Part shown: in pieces, positions 16,150-24,299 of the stretch | How positions within the stretch are numbered: position 1 is the first letter of the stretch | Layout: each line of letters starts with the position of its first letter | Assembly (NCBI RefSeq): GCF_035944355.1 | Contig: NZ_DASZBH010000016.1 | Coordinates: forward strand, 372,001 to 436,000 | DNA from: Frateuria_A sp035944355 | Lineage (GTDB): Bacteria > Pseudomonadota > Gammaproteobacteria > Xanthomonadales > Rhodanobacteraceae | Reading direction: 5' to 3' | Length of the DNA stretch: 64,000 bases | Program-made: the position numbers and the translations under genes | The notes under the pieces: model-generated | What the model was told of the DNA's origin: nothing | Database searches by the model: none | The model's input: only the letters and a program-made list of their open reading frames with translations

Positions 16150-17291
16150 ACGTCGCGCGGCCCTGCCACGCCGCGACCGTTCCTGCAACGCGCCGCATCG
16201 CCCGCATCGAGGTGGACGCCTACCGCGTCCCCACCGACGCGCCGGAAGCCGATGGCACCATCGCCTGGGACGCCACCACCCTGGTGCTGGCGCGGGTCTG
16301 TGCCGGAGGCCACAGCGGCCTGGGCTGGACCTACGCCCACGCCGCCGCGGGTGCAGTGATCGCCGATCCCCTGCGCGACGTCCTGCTCAACCGTGACGCG
16401 GACGACATCCCCGGCGCCTGGCACGCGATGAACCGCAGCCTGCGCAACATCGGCCGGCCCGGCGTCGGGCTGATGGCCATCGGCGCGCTCGACGTCGCGC
16501 TGTGGGATCTGAAGGCGCGCCTGCACGGCACCTCGGTGGTACGCCTGATGGGCCGCGCGCGCGAGGCGGTGCCGGTGTACGGCAGCGGCGGTTTCACTTC
16601 CTACCCGGTCGAGCGCCTGCAGCGGCAGTTGGCCGGCTGGGTGGAGCAGGGCATGGCGCGGGTGAAGATGAAAGTGGGCACGCACCCGCACGAGGACCCG
16701 GCGCGCGTGCGCGCGGCGCGCGAGGCGATCGGCACGGCGCCCGAGCTGATGGTCGACGCCAACGGCGCCTATACCGCCAAGCAGGCGCTGGCGCTGGCCG
16801 GCTGCTACGCGCAGGAGGGCGTGGGCTGGTTCGAGGAGCCGGTGTCCTCCGACGACCTGGAAGGGCTGCGCCTGCTGCGCGACCGCACGCCGGCGGGCAT
16901 GGACATCGCCGCCGGCGAGTACGGCTGGGACAGTTGGTATTTCCGCCGCATGCTCGAAGCCGGCGCGGTCGACGTGCTGCAGATCGACGGCACCCGCTGC
17001 GGCGGCTTCACCGGTTTCCTGCAGGCGGCCGCGCTCGCCCACGGCTTCGGCATCCCGGTCTCGGCGCACTGCGCGCCGCACCTGCACGCGCACGTGTGCA
17101 GTGCGGTGGGACACCTGAAGCACGTGGAGTACTTCCACGACCACGCGCGCATCGAATCGATGTTCTTCGACGGCCTGCCCGAACTGCGCGACGGCGCCCT
17201 GGTGGTCGACGCGGGCGCGGCGGGACTGGGACTCACCCTCAAGGCATCGGACGCGGGGCGTTACCGCGTCGAGGAAGGTTGGCAGGCATGA
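16146..17291 (+). CDS. Enolase-superfamily enzyme (mandelate racemase/muconate lactonizing type)
   Basis: 381 residues. The N-terminal capping domain (about 18-140) precedes the barrel. Barrel residues are recognisable: KxK bases Lys174 and Lys176 (ARVKMKVGTH), metal ligands Asp204 (LMVDANGAYT), Glu230 or Glu231 (WFEEPVSSDDL) and Glu258 (AAGEYGWD), and a possible acid/base His308 (PVSAHCAPHLHAH). Members remove the alpha proton of a carboxylate, often dehydrating sugar acids or racemising acids; the substrate here is unknown. It overlaps its upstream partner by 4 nt and its downstream partner by 4 nt, so all three are coupled. An Ala/Pro-rich N-terminus of about 15 residues precedes the domain. 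Confidence 0.9.
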   Translation: MNVARPCHAATVPATRRIARIEVDAYRVPTDAPEADGTIAWDATTLVLARVCAGGHSGLGWTYAHAAAGAVIADPLRDVLLNRDADDIPGAWHAMNRSLRNIGRPGVGLMAIGALDVALWDLKARLHGTSVVRLMGRAREAVPVYGSGGFTSYPVERLQRQLAGWVEQGMARVKMKVGTHPHEDPARVRAAREAIGTAPELMVDANGAYTAKQALALAGCYAQEGVGWFEEPVSSDDLEGLRLLRDRTPAGMDIAAGEYGWDSWYFRRMLEAGAVDVLQIDGTRCGGFTGFLQAAALAHGFGIPVSAHCAPHLHAHVCSAVGHLKHVEYFHDHARIESMFFDGLPELRDGALVVDAGAAGLGLTLKASDAGRYRVEEGWQA

Positions 17292-20200
17292 CCAAGCAGA
17301 GAGAGCACGGCTCCGTCCCCTCATTCCCCCGCACGCCTCGATCCCAGGGCGCCGAGGCCGCGGCCACCTCCGCCGACGGCCGCGACCGCCAGGAACACTA
17401 CCGCGACGCTGCCGTGCTGCCGCTGGCGCCGCCGCGCGTGCGTCATTCGCACAGCAATCGCTTCGCCTTCTCCAGCGCGGCTGCGGCCGTGCTGGCGCTG
17501 GACCTGGCCGCGGCCCTGGAGGGCGAGGTCTGCTTCGACGACGGCAGCCGCGCGCTGTACGCCACCGACGGCTCGATCTACCGCCAGGTGCCGATCGGCG
17601 TGGTCAAGCCGCGCCATGCGAAGGACGTCATCGAAACCCTGCGCCTGTGCCGCGAGCACGACGCGCCGGTGCTTTCGCGCGGCGGCGGCACCAGCCTGGC
17701 CGGGCAGTGCTGCAACACCGCGGTGGTGATGGATTTCTCCTATCACTTGAACCAGATCATCGAGATCGACGTGCAGAACCATCGCGCGCGCATCGAGCCC
17801 GGCTGCGTGCTGGACGACCTGCGCGACGAGGCGGAGAAGCACCACCTCACTTTCGGTCCCGACCCCTCCACCCACGCGCACAACACGCTGGGCGGCATGA
17901 TCGGCAACAACTCCTGCGGCGTGCACTCGGTGATGGCCGGACGCACTGCCGACAACGTGCATGCGCTGGAAATCGTCACCTACGACGGCGTGCGCATGCG
18001 CGTAGGTCCGACCAGCGAGCAGGAACTCGAAGCGATCATCCGCGAGGGCGGCCGCCGCGGGGAAATCTACGCGGGACTCAAATCCATCCGCGACCGCTAC
18101 GCCGACCTGATCCGCGCGCGCTATCCGAAGATCCCGCGCCGGGTCTCCGGTTACAACCTCGACGAACTCTTGCCCGAGAACGGCTTCAACGTGGCGCGCG
18201 CCCTGGTCGGCACCGAAGGTACCTGCGTGACCATCCTGGAAGCCGAGGTGCGCCTGGTGCCCAGCCCGCCGGTGCGCTCGCTGCTGGTGCTGGGCTACCC
18301 GGACGTGTTCCAGGCGGGCGACCACGTACCACAGATCCTTTCGTTCGGCCCGGTCGGCCTGGAAGGCATCGACGATGCGCTGATCGCCGACATGAAGCGC
18401 AAGGACATGCATCCGAAGGACCGCACCCTGCTGCCCCCGGGCGGCGGTTGGCTGATGGTCGAGTTCGGCGGCGACTCCAAGGAGGACGCCGACGCCAAGG
18501 CGCGCAAGCTGATGCAGGCGCTGAAACAGGACGACCACCCGCCGAGCATGAAGCTGTTCGACGACAAGGCTGAGGAGGGCATGCTGTGGACCATCCGCGA
18601 GTCGGGCCTGGGCGCCACGGCGCGCGTGCCCGGCCAGCCGGACGGTCATCCCGGCTGGGAGGATGCCGCCGTGCCGCCGGACCAGGTCGGCCCGTACCTG
18701 CGCGACTTCCGCAAGCTCTTGGCCAAGTACGCCTACACCTGCGCGCTGTACGGCCACTTCGGCGACGGCTGCATCCACTGCCGCATCGACTTCGACCTGT
18801 CCACGCCGGAAGCGGTGGCGCAATGGCGCGCCTTCATGGACGAGGCCTCGGACCTGGTGCTGTCCTACGGCGGCTCGCTGTCCGGCGAGCACGGCGACGG
18901 CCAGGTACGCGCATCCTTCCTACCCAAGATGTTCGGCGACGAGCTGGTGCAGGCTTTCGGCGAGTTCAAGGCGTTATGGGACCCGCGCGGCCGGATGAAC
19001 CCCGGCAAGGTGGTCGACCCCAACCCGATGGACGCCGACCTGCGCGACGGTCCCGGCTACCAGCCGCCCAAGCTCAAGACCGCGTTCGCCTATCCGGCCG
19101 ACGGCATGAGCTTCGCCCAGGCCGCGCGCCGCTGCGTGGGCGTGGGCAACTGCCGCAACAAGCACAAGAACGTGATGTGCCCCAGCTACCGCGCCACCCA
19201 CGAGGAGAAGTGGAGCACGCGCGGCCGCTCGCACCTGTTGTTCGAGATGCTCGAGGGCGATCCGCTCAAGGACGGCTGGCGCAGCGAGCCGGTGCGCGAT
19301 GCGCTGGACCTGTGCTTGGCCTGCAAGGGCTGCAAGAGCGATTGCCCGGTCAACGTGGACATGGCCACCTACAAGGCCGAGTTCATGTACCACCATTACA
19401 AGGGCCGCCTGCGCCCGCGCGCGGCGTATGCGATGGGGCGCATCTTCGACGTGGCGCGGGTAGCCTCGCATGTGCCGTGGCTGGCCAACGCGATCCTGCA
19501 GACGCCGGGCCTGTCGCATCTGGCCAAGGCGATCGGAGGCATCGCCCAGCGGCGCGCGATGCCGCGCTTCGCCGGCGAGACCTTCCGCGACTGGTTCGCC
19601 GCGCGCGAGCGGTCGCGCGCGCGCGGGCCGGAGGTGCTGCTGTGGCCAGACACCTTCAACAACTACCTTCATCCGGAGCCGCTCAAGGACGCCGTCGGCG
19701 TGCTGGAGGCGGCCGGCTACCGCGTGGTGGTGCCGCAGGCGCCGCTGTGCTGCGGGCGCCCGCTGTACGCCGAAGGCATGCTGGACAAGGCGCGCGCGCA
19801 GCTGGCCGACATCCTGGACACGCTCTCGCCGCACATCGACCGCAGCGTGCCGGTGGTGGGTCTGGAGCCGTCGTGCGTGGCCGCCTTTCGCGACGAGCTG
19901 CCCAATCTCTTTCCCGCGGACGAGCGCGCGCACTGGCTTTCGCGCAACACCTTCATTTTCAGCGAATACCTCGACCGCGTCGGCTATGCGCCGCCGCAGT
20001 TGAGACGCAAGGCGCTCGTGCACGCGCACTGCCACCACCACGCTGTGATCGGCACCGACGCGGAAAAGCGCCTGCTTGCCAAGGCCGGGCTGGACTTCGA
20101 GTTGCTCGACGCCGGCTGCTGCGGCATGGCCGGCTCGTTCGGCTTCGACGCGCGGAAGGTCAACGTGTCCATCGCCATCGGCGAACTGGAGCTGCTGCCG

Positions 20201-20437
20201 GCGATCCGCGCGGCCGATCCGGACACGCTGATCATCACCAACGGCTTTTCCTGCCGCCAGCAGATCGAGCAGTGCACCGGGCGCACGGCGCTGGACGTCT
20301 CGCAGGTGCTGGCCATGGCGCTGGCGCAGGGCCCGTCCAACCTCGACGGGATTCCCCTGCGCGAGCGCGAGGCGCCGTTGCCGTCGGTACGGCCGGAGCC
20401 CGGGCGTGGCGGCGAGTCGAGGGGAGGCCGGCCTTGA
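17288..20437 (+). CDS. FAD-linked oxidase fused to Fe-S/CCG-domain dehydrogenase (YdiJ/D-2-hydroxyacid type)
   Basis: 1049 residues joining two modules that are separate in GlcD/GlcF. Residues about 60-620 are a VAO-type FAD domain (RGGGTSLAGQCCN, PGCVLDDLRDEAEKH, IGNNSCGVHSVMAGRTADNV) plus the FAD-oxidase C domain (LYGHFGDGCIHCRID, SLSGEHGDGQ). The C-terminal part has two [4Fe-4S] motifs (CVGVGNC...CP and CLACKGCKSDCP) and two CCG domains (CCGRPLYAEG, CCGMAGSFGF). Such fusions oxidise D-2-hydroxy acids and pass electrons toward quinone or another carrier. The ATG overlaps the previous stop (ATGA). About 55 N-terminal residues look non-conserved, so a downstream GTG could be the true start. 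Confidence 0.9.
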   Translation: MTKQREHGSVPSFPRTPRSQGAEAAATSADGRDRQEHYRDAAVLPLAPPRVRHSHSNRFAFSSAAAAVLALDLAAALEGEVCFDDGSRALYATDGSIYRQVPIGVVKPRHAKDVIETLRLCREHDAPVLSRGGGTSLAGQCCNTAVVMDFSYHLNQIIEIDVQNHRARIEPGCVLDDLRDEAEKHHLTFGPDPSTHAHNTLGGMIGNNSCGVHSVMAGRTADNVHALEIVTYDGVRMRVGPTSEQELEAIIREGGRRGEIYAGLKSIRDRYADLIRARYPKIPRRVSGYNLDELLPENGFNVARALVGTEGTCVTILEAEVRLVPSPPVRSLLVLGYPDVFQAGDHVPQILSFGPVGLEGIDDALIADMKRKDMHPKDRTLLPPGGGWLMVEFGGDSKEDADAKARKLMQALKQDDHPPSMKLFDDKAEEGMLWTIRESGLGATARVPGQPDGHPGWEDAAVPPDQVGPYLRDFRKLLAKYAYTCALYGHFGDGCIHCRIDFDLSTPEAVAQWRAFMDEASDLVLSYGGSLSGEHGDGQVRASFLPKMFGDELVQAFGEFKALWDPRGRMNPGKVVDPNPMDADLRDGPGYQPPKLKTAFAYPADGMSFAQAARRCVGVGNCRNKHKNVMCPSYRATHEEKWSTRGRSHLLFEMLEGDPLKDGWRSEPVRDALDLCLACKGCKSDCPVNVDMATYKAEFMYHHYKGRLRPRAAYAMGRIFDVARVASHVPWLANAILQTPGLSHLAKAIGGIAQRRAMPRFAGETFRDWFAARERSRARGPEVLLWPDTFNNYLHPEPLKDAVGVLEAAGYRVVVPQAPLCCGRPLYAEGMLDKARAQLADILDTLSPHIDRSVPVVGLEPSCVAAFRDELPNLFPADERAHWLSRNTFIFSEYLDRVGYAPPQLRRKALVHAHCHHHAVIGTDAEKRLLAKAGLDFELLDAGCCGMAGSFGFDARKVNVSIAIGELELLPAIRAADPDTLIITNGFSCRQQIEQCTGRTALDVSQVLAMALAQGPSNLDGIPLREREAPLPSVRPEPGRGGESRGGRP

Positions 20438-20489
20438 TCGCAAAGCCGTCCCTTTCCCCGAAAGGGCGAGCGCCTCACGGGAGCCACCC

Positions 20490-20936
20490 ATGCACTACCA
20501 ACTGATCCACCAAGGCGACACGCGCACCTGGGCCGTCGTGCTCGACACCGGCGAGGAGGCCAACGCCTGCCTGCTCGCCTTCGCCAAGGAGCAGCACCTG
20601 TCGGCCGCGCACTTCACCGCCATCGGCGCCTTCGAACGCGCGGTACTGGGCTACTTCGACTGGAACAGCAAGGACTACAAGCGCAACGCCGTCGACGAAC
20701 AGGTCGAGGTCGTCTCGCTGATCGGCGACGTGGCGCTCGAGGGCGGCGAGCCCAAGCTGCACATGCACGCGGTGCTCGGCCAGTCGGACGGCCGCGCGCT
20801 GGGCGGCCACCTGCTCGAAGGCCGTGTGCGGCCCACGCTGGAGGTGATCGTCACGCAATCGCCGGCGCACCTGCGCCGCCGCCACGATCCGGCGTCCGGG
20901 CTCGCGCTGATCCACCTCGACAAGGAGCTTCCATGA
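20490..20936 (+). CDS. PPC/DUF296 domain protein
   Basis: 148 residues forming a single PPC (plants and prokaryotes conserved, DUF296) domain: opening MHYQLIHQGDTRTWAVVLDT, central HFTAIGAFERAVLGYFDW, and the metal-type GxxHxH pattern PKLHMHAVLG with HLLEGRVRPTLEVIV. Bacterial members are small trimeric proteins often described as DNA-binding by analogy with plant AT-hook proteins, but they lack an AT-hook, as here, and their true role is open. It starts 52 bp after the FAD/Fe-S gene, past a weak 6-bp hairpin (20450-20466), and its stop overlaps the next ATG. The upstream in-frame Met (20406) has no similarity. Confidence 0.88.
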   Translation: MHYQLIHQGDTRTWAVVLDTGEEANACLLAFAKEQHLSAAHFTAIGAFERAVLGYFDWNSKDYKRNAVDEQVEVVSLIGDVALEGGEPKLHMHAVLGQSDGRALGGHLLEGRVRPTLEVIVTQSPAHLRRRHDPASGLALIHLDKELP

Positions 20937-21316
20937 GCACGCCAGAACCGATCGGCGAGTGCCGCTGGGCCATCGCCGAAGGCTACATCCCGCCCGGCGG
21001 CACGCATGCCGACGACCCACGCTTCGAGAGCCACGAGACCGCCTGCCTGCTCAACACCAATCCGCAGGACGCGCACGTGACCCTCACCATCTACTTCAAG
21101 GACCGCGAGCCGGCAGGGCCCTACCGCATCACCGTGCCCGCCCGGCGCACGCTGCACCTTCGCTTCAACGACCTGCAAGATCCCGAATCGATTCCGCGCG
21201 ACACCGACTACTCCAGCGTGTTGGAGTCGGACCTTCCCATCGTGGTCCAGCACACGCGCCTGGACTCGCGCCAGGCCGCGCTCGCGCTGCTCAGCACCAT
21301 CGCCTACAGCGCCTGA
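20933..21316 (+). CDS. Sensory rhodopsin transducer-like small-molecule-binding protein (ASRT family)
   Basis: 127 residues matching the Anabaena sensory rhodopsin transducer family along its length: WAIAEGYIPPGGTHADDP, FESHETACLLNTN, LTIYFKDREPAGPYRITVPA, LHLRFNDLQDP and SDLPIVVQHTRLDSRQAALA. The family forms tetrameric beta-sandwich proteins. As I recall, neighbourhood studies link most members to carbohydrate metabolism and not to light. No rhodopsin gene is in the window, so a role as ligand sensor or accessory protein for this operon is inferred. It is coupled by ATGA to the PPC gene. A 16-bp hairpin follows its stop. Confidence 0.88.
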   Translation: MSTPEPIGECRWAIAEGYIPPGGTHADDPRFESHETACLLNTNPQDAHVTLTIYFKDREPAGPYRITVPARRTLHLRFNDLQDPESIPRDTDYSSVLESDLPIVVQHTRLDSRQAALALLSTIAYSA

Positions 21317-21324
21317 GTCCAGGC

Positions 21325-21365
21325 CCCTCTCTCCAGCCCCGCCGGGGAAGGGGCTGGAGAGAGGG
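21325..21365. repeat. Long perfect hairpin (REP-like or terminator) between ASRT-like and SDR genes
   Basis: A 16-bp perfect stem, left arm 21325-21340 and right arm 21350-21365, encloses a 9-nt loop. It begins 8 bp after the stop. A T-rich stretch (TTTCCCTTTTGTT, 21371-21383) follows but not directly, so termination is possible but not certain. The core resembles the C4/G4 palindromes found elsewhere in the window. Confidence 0.8.
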
Positions 21366-21405
21366 AAGCCTTTCCCTTTTGTTGTGCCCCCGAGGAGCCC
21401 TTCAC

Positions 21406-22419
21406 ATGAACAACAAGAAACCCGAAGTCGTCGTCATCACCGGCGCCTCCGCCGGCGTCGGTCGCGCCACCGCGCACCGCTTCGCCCGCGACGGCGCGCG
21501 CGTCGCGCTGCTGGCGCGCGGCAGTGAGCAGCTGGAGGCCGCGGCCGAGGAAGTGCGCAAGCTCGGCGGGCAGGCGCTGGCCATCTCCGTGGACGTCGCC
21601 GATGCCGCCGCGGTGGAGACGGCCGCCGAACGCGTGGAGCAGGAACTCGGGCCCATCGACATCTGGATCAACGACGCCATGGCGACGATTTTTGCGCCGG
21701 TCCATGAAATCAGCCCGGAAGAGTTTCGCCGTTCCACCGAGGTGACCTACCTGGGCACCGTGTACGGCACCATGGCGGCGCTCAAGCGCATGCGCGAACG
21801 CAACCGCGGCACCATCGTGCAGGTGGGCTCGGCGCTCGCCTACCGGGCGATACCGCTGCAGGCGCCCTACTGCGGCGCCAAGTTCGCCATCCGCGGCTTC
21901 ACCGACGCGCTGCGCGTGGAGCTGATGCACGACAGGAGCGACATCCACATCACGATGGTGCAGCTGTCGGCCTTCAACACGCCGCAGTTCCAGTGGGGCC
22001 GTACCAAGCTCCCGCGCCGGCCGCAGCCGGTGCCGCCGATCTTCCAGCCGGAGGTGGCCGCCAAGGGCATCCACTGGGCCGCCCACCATCGCCGGCGCGA
22101 GCTCAACGTGGGCTTCCCGGCGGTCAAGGCGATCATCGGCAACAAACTGTTCCCGAAGCTGGCCGACCGCAAGCTGGTCAGGCTCGGCTACGCCGGCCAG
22201 ATGGGCAAGCGGCCGCTGCCGGCGGATCGGCCGGACAATCTGTATGAGGCGGTGCCGGAGGACTACGGCACGCACGGGCGCTTCGATGCGCGTTCGAAGG
22301 GCTACAGCCTGCAGCTATGGGTGACCACGCATCGCGGCCTGGTGGCGGCGGGGGCGCTCGCGGCAGGCGTCTTGCTGTGGGCCGGCGGCCGCAGTCTGCG
22401 GGCGGGCTCGCGGCACTAG
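21406..22419 (+). CDS. SDR family oxidoreductase with C-terminal membrane segment
   Basis: 337 residues. The first 200 are a short-chain dehydrogenase: ITGASAGVGRATAHRFARDG, active-site Ser in VQVGSALAYRAI, and Tyr/Lys in APYCGAKFAIRGF. The normal NNAG motif is altered to INDAMATI. The rest is an extension ending in a hydrophobic helix (GLVAAGALAAGVLLWAGG) close to the C-terminus, probably a membrane anchor. This long SDR type is common next to glucose-methanol-choline or other redox genes, but its substrate is unknown. CGAGGAG upstream supports the start. It follows the ASRT-like gene after 89 bp with a hairpin between, so it may be only partly co-transcribed. Confidence 0.88.
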   Translation: MNNKKPEVVVITGASAGVGRATAHRFARDGARVALLARGSEQLEAAAEEVRKLGGQALAISVDVADAAAVETAAERVEQELGPIDIWINDAMATIFAPVHEISPEEFRRSTEVTYLGTVYGTMAALKRMRERNRGTIVQVGSALAYRAIPLQAPYCGAKFAIRGFTDALRVELMHDRSDIHITMVQLSAFNTPQFQWGRTKLPRRPQPVPPIFQPEVAAKGIHWAAHHRRRELNVGFPAVKAIIGNKLFPKLADRKLVRLGYAGQMGKRPLPADRPDNLYEAVPEDYGTHGRFDARSKGYSLQLWVTTHRGLVAAGALAAGVLLWAGGRSLRAGSRH

Positions 22420-22450
22420 GATCCGTTCTGCGAGAGCGTTCGTTCGTGAG

Positions 22451-22475
22451 CCTTCCCCCGCTCTGCGGGGGAAGG
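22451..22475. terminator. Hairpin between convergent SDR and Grx genes
   Basis: CCTTCCCCCGC (22451-22461) pairs perfectly with GCGGGGGAAGG (22465-22475) around a TCT loop. It lies in the 97-bp spacer between two convergent genes, where a bidirectional 3' end is expected. No T-tract follows on either strand, so it is equally a REP-like element. Confidence 0.5.
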
Positions 22476-22516
22476 CGCCGGCAGGCGCATGGGGACGCCT
22501 TGCGTGGGGACGCGCC

Positions 22517-23440
22517 TCAGTAACGCGGCACCGTCGGATCGACCTCGCGCGCCCACGCGTCCATGCCACCCTCGACGTTGAAGACATGGGTGAAGCCGTG
22601 CGCCGCGAAGCGTTCGGCCATGGCGCGGCTGGAATTGCCGTGGTGGCAGATGAAGGCGATCGCGGTGTCCTTCGGCAGCGCCGCGAGCGTGTCGTAGCCT
22701 TCCTCCTCCAGCACGCGCGCCAGCGCCAGCGGCGCGGCCTGGGCGCGGCCGGCGGCCGGCCGCACGTCGACCAGCACGATGCTGCCGTCGGCCAGGCGGG
22801 CCTTCAGTTCCTGCACGCCGAGCGACTTGATTTCCTGCGCCCCGGGAAACTTCAGGCTCAGCCCTTCGCCCTGCACGGTGGAGACCCAGTCGATCACGAT
22901 GCCGCGCGCGCGCTGCGCGCTGCCCGGGTCGAAGTGGACCTCGATGCCGTTGGCGCTCACCACGATGTCGTGGTCGCCCGCCGGCGCCAGCTGGAAACCG
23001 GCGCTGTGGTCCGGACCGATCTCCAGATGCAGCGCCAGGCCCTGCGCATTGGAGATGCCGTTGCGGATGGCTTCGGCGGCCTTGTCGGTAATCGTGATCT
23101 GCGGCGGCGTGCGGTCCGGCGGCGACGCGCCGAACAACGCGTGCAGCTCACCGCTGGCGTACATCTGCCGGATGATGTCGGCGCCGCCGACCAGCTCGCC
23201 CTCGACGTACAGCTGCGGGATGGTCGGCCAGTCGCCGAACACCTTGATGCCTTCGCGGATGTCCGGGTCCTCCAGCACGTTGACCGTGTGGTACTCGGGC
23301 AGCAGTTCGTTGAGCGTGTTGGTGGCCGCGGCGGAGAAGCCGCACATCGGCTGGCGGCGGTCGCCCTTCATGAACAGCACCACGCGGTGGTCCTTGAGCA
23401 GGGTTTCGATGCGTTCGCGGGTGGCAGGATCGAGGGACAT
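22517..23440 (-). CDS. Three-domain monothiol glutaredoxin (Grx4) - A-type-like - rhodanese protein
   Basis: 307 residues from the ATG at 23440. Residues 1-105 are a monothiol glutaredoxin with Cys33 in the CGFS active site (QPMCGFSAAATN) and WPTIPQLYVEGELVGGADI. Residues about 115-200 resemble an IscA/HesB A-type fold (ITITDKAAEAIRNGI, GIVIDWVSTVQGEGLSLKFP) but lack the three iron-binding cysteines. Residues about 205-307 are a rhodanese domain with Cys265 in ICHHGNSSRAMAE. Grx4 proteins hold and pass [2Fe-2S] clusters using glutathione. The added domains suggest a combined cluster/sulfur carrier. The longer in-frame ORF upstream overlaps the SGNH gene and has no similarity. Confidence 0.93.
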   Translation of the reverse strand: MSLDPATRERIETLLKDHRVVLFMKGDRRQPMCGFSAAATNTLNELLPEYHTVNVLEDPDIREGIKVFGDWPTIPQLYVEGELVGGADIIRQMYASGELHALFGASPPDRTPPQITITDKAAEAIRNGISNAQGLALHLEIGPDHSAGFQLAPAGDHDIVVSANGIEVHFDPGSAQRARGIVIDWVSTVQGEGLSLKFPGAQEIKSLGVQELKARLADGSIVLVDVRPAAGRAQAAPLALARVLEEEGYDTLAALPKDTAIAFICHHGNSSRAMAERFAAHGFTHVFNVEGGMDAWAREVDPTVPRY

Positions 23441-23514
23441 GGGAAAGCTCCGGCAAAGAGGGCCCATGATACGCCCGGCAGGTCGGGGCGGCGCGGACGA
23501 ACCCATGCGGCGCG

Positions 23515-24114
23515 CTATTTCACCGCAGCGGCGGCCACCGGCAGGATCGCTTCGGTCCACAGCGCGTACTGCTGCGCGCTGGGATGCAGCCCGTCCTCGG
23601 CGACCAGCTCCGGGTGTCGCCGCGAGATGGGCGTGATGTCCACCCAGCGCGCACCGGCGCGGCCGGTCTCGTCGCGCGCGATGGCGTTGTAGGCGTCCAG
23701 CGCCTGGGCGATCTGCGCCGGATCGCGCCCCTGCTCGCGGGCGAAACGGGTAACGCCCCAATCGGGGATCGAAACGACCACCACGCGCGATGCGTGGCCG
23801 CCGGCCAGGCCGACCGCGCGCCGGAGCAGCCGGGCGAACTCGTCGCGGTACTCGCCTGCATCGCGGCCGCGGTACTGGTTGTTCACGCCGATCAGCAGGG
23901 TGACCAGGCCGTAGGGCGGGGCGAAGCTCGCCGCGTCCATGGCCGACGACAGCTCGTCGGTGGTCCAGCCGGTGACGGCGACGATCTGCGGGTCGTCGAT
24001 CGCCACCCCGCGCTCGCGCAGCCGCACGACCAGTTGCGCCGGCCAGCGGCCGGCGGCGGGCACCGCTTCGCCGATGGTGTAGGAATCGCCCAAGGCGAGG
24101 TAATGCAGAAGCAT
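23515..24114 (-). CDS. SGNH/GDSL hydrolase
   Basis: 199 residues beginning MLLHYLALGDSYTIGEAVPA. The GDSL-like nucleophile is Ser11 (GDSY), the oxyanion residues are in block III LLIGVNNQYRG, and the catalytic Asp/His pair is Asp174 and His177 in DGLHPSAQQY. No signal peptide is visible, so it should be cytoplasmic. Such enzymes hydrolyse esters or thioesters of small molecules; the substrate is unknown. A CGGAG motif upstream of 24114 supports this start over the earlier in-frame Met at 24162. It is 74 bp upstream of the Grx gene on the same strand. Confidence 0.88.
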   Translation of the reverse strand: MLLHYLALGDSYTIGEAVPAAGRWPAQLVVRLRERGVAIDDPQIVAVTGWTTDELSSAMDAASFAPPYGLVTLLIGVNNQYRGRDAGEYRDEFARLLRRAVGLAGGHASRVVVVSIPDWGVTRFAREQGRDPAQIAQALDAYNAIARDETGRAGARWVDITPISRRHPELVAEDGLHPSAQQYALWTEAILPVAAAAVK

Positions 24115-24136
24115 GGCGGCTCCGGTGGGTGAGGTC

Positions 24137-24299
24137 CTTCGACTTCGGCGCTGTGCGCCCATGCTCGGGACGAGCGGAATTCCTCGATCCCGATCCTAAA
24201 AAATCCGCTCGCGCTGAGCGTAGCCCGCAGGGCGGAGTCGAAGCGGTAGCCTCGAGCCCCGCACCCGAACCCCTTTCCCACCGGGATGGGGGGGGTGCG
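24137..24299. repeat. Inverted pair of REP-like elements plus GC hairpin
   Basis: The left element (24137-24178) starts CTTCGACTTCGG and ends CGAGCGGA; the right element (24204-24243) is its imperfect inverse, starting TCCGCTCGCGCTGAGCG and ending AGTCGAAG. Together they make a doublet like the BIME arrangement of REP sequences. A second palindrome with CGCACCC and GGGTGCG arms lies at 24257-24298, next to the stop codon of the aminotransferase. The 185-bp spacer holds nothing else that I can see. Confidence 0.7.

Noticed and set aside
16502..20437. One 1311-codon fusion of the enolase-region frame with the FAD/Fe-S protein
   Set aside because: The first 262 codons are the out-of-frame shadow of the enolase-superfamily gene; the real start is the ATG at 17288 overlapping its stop.
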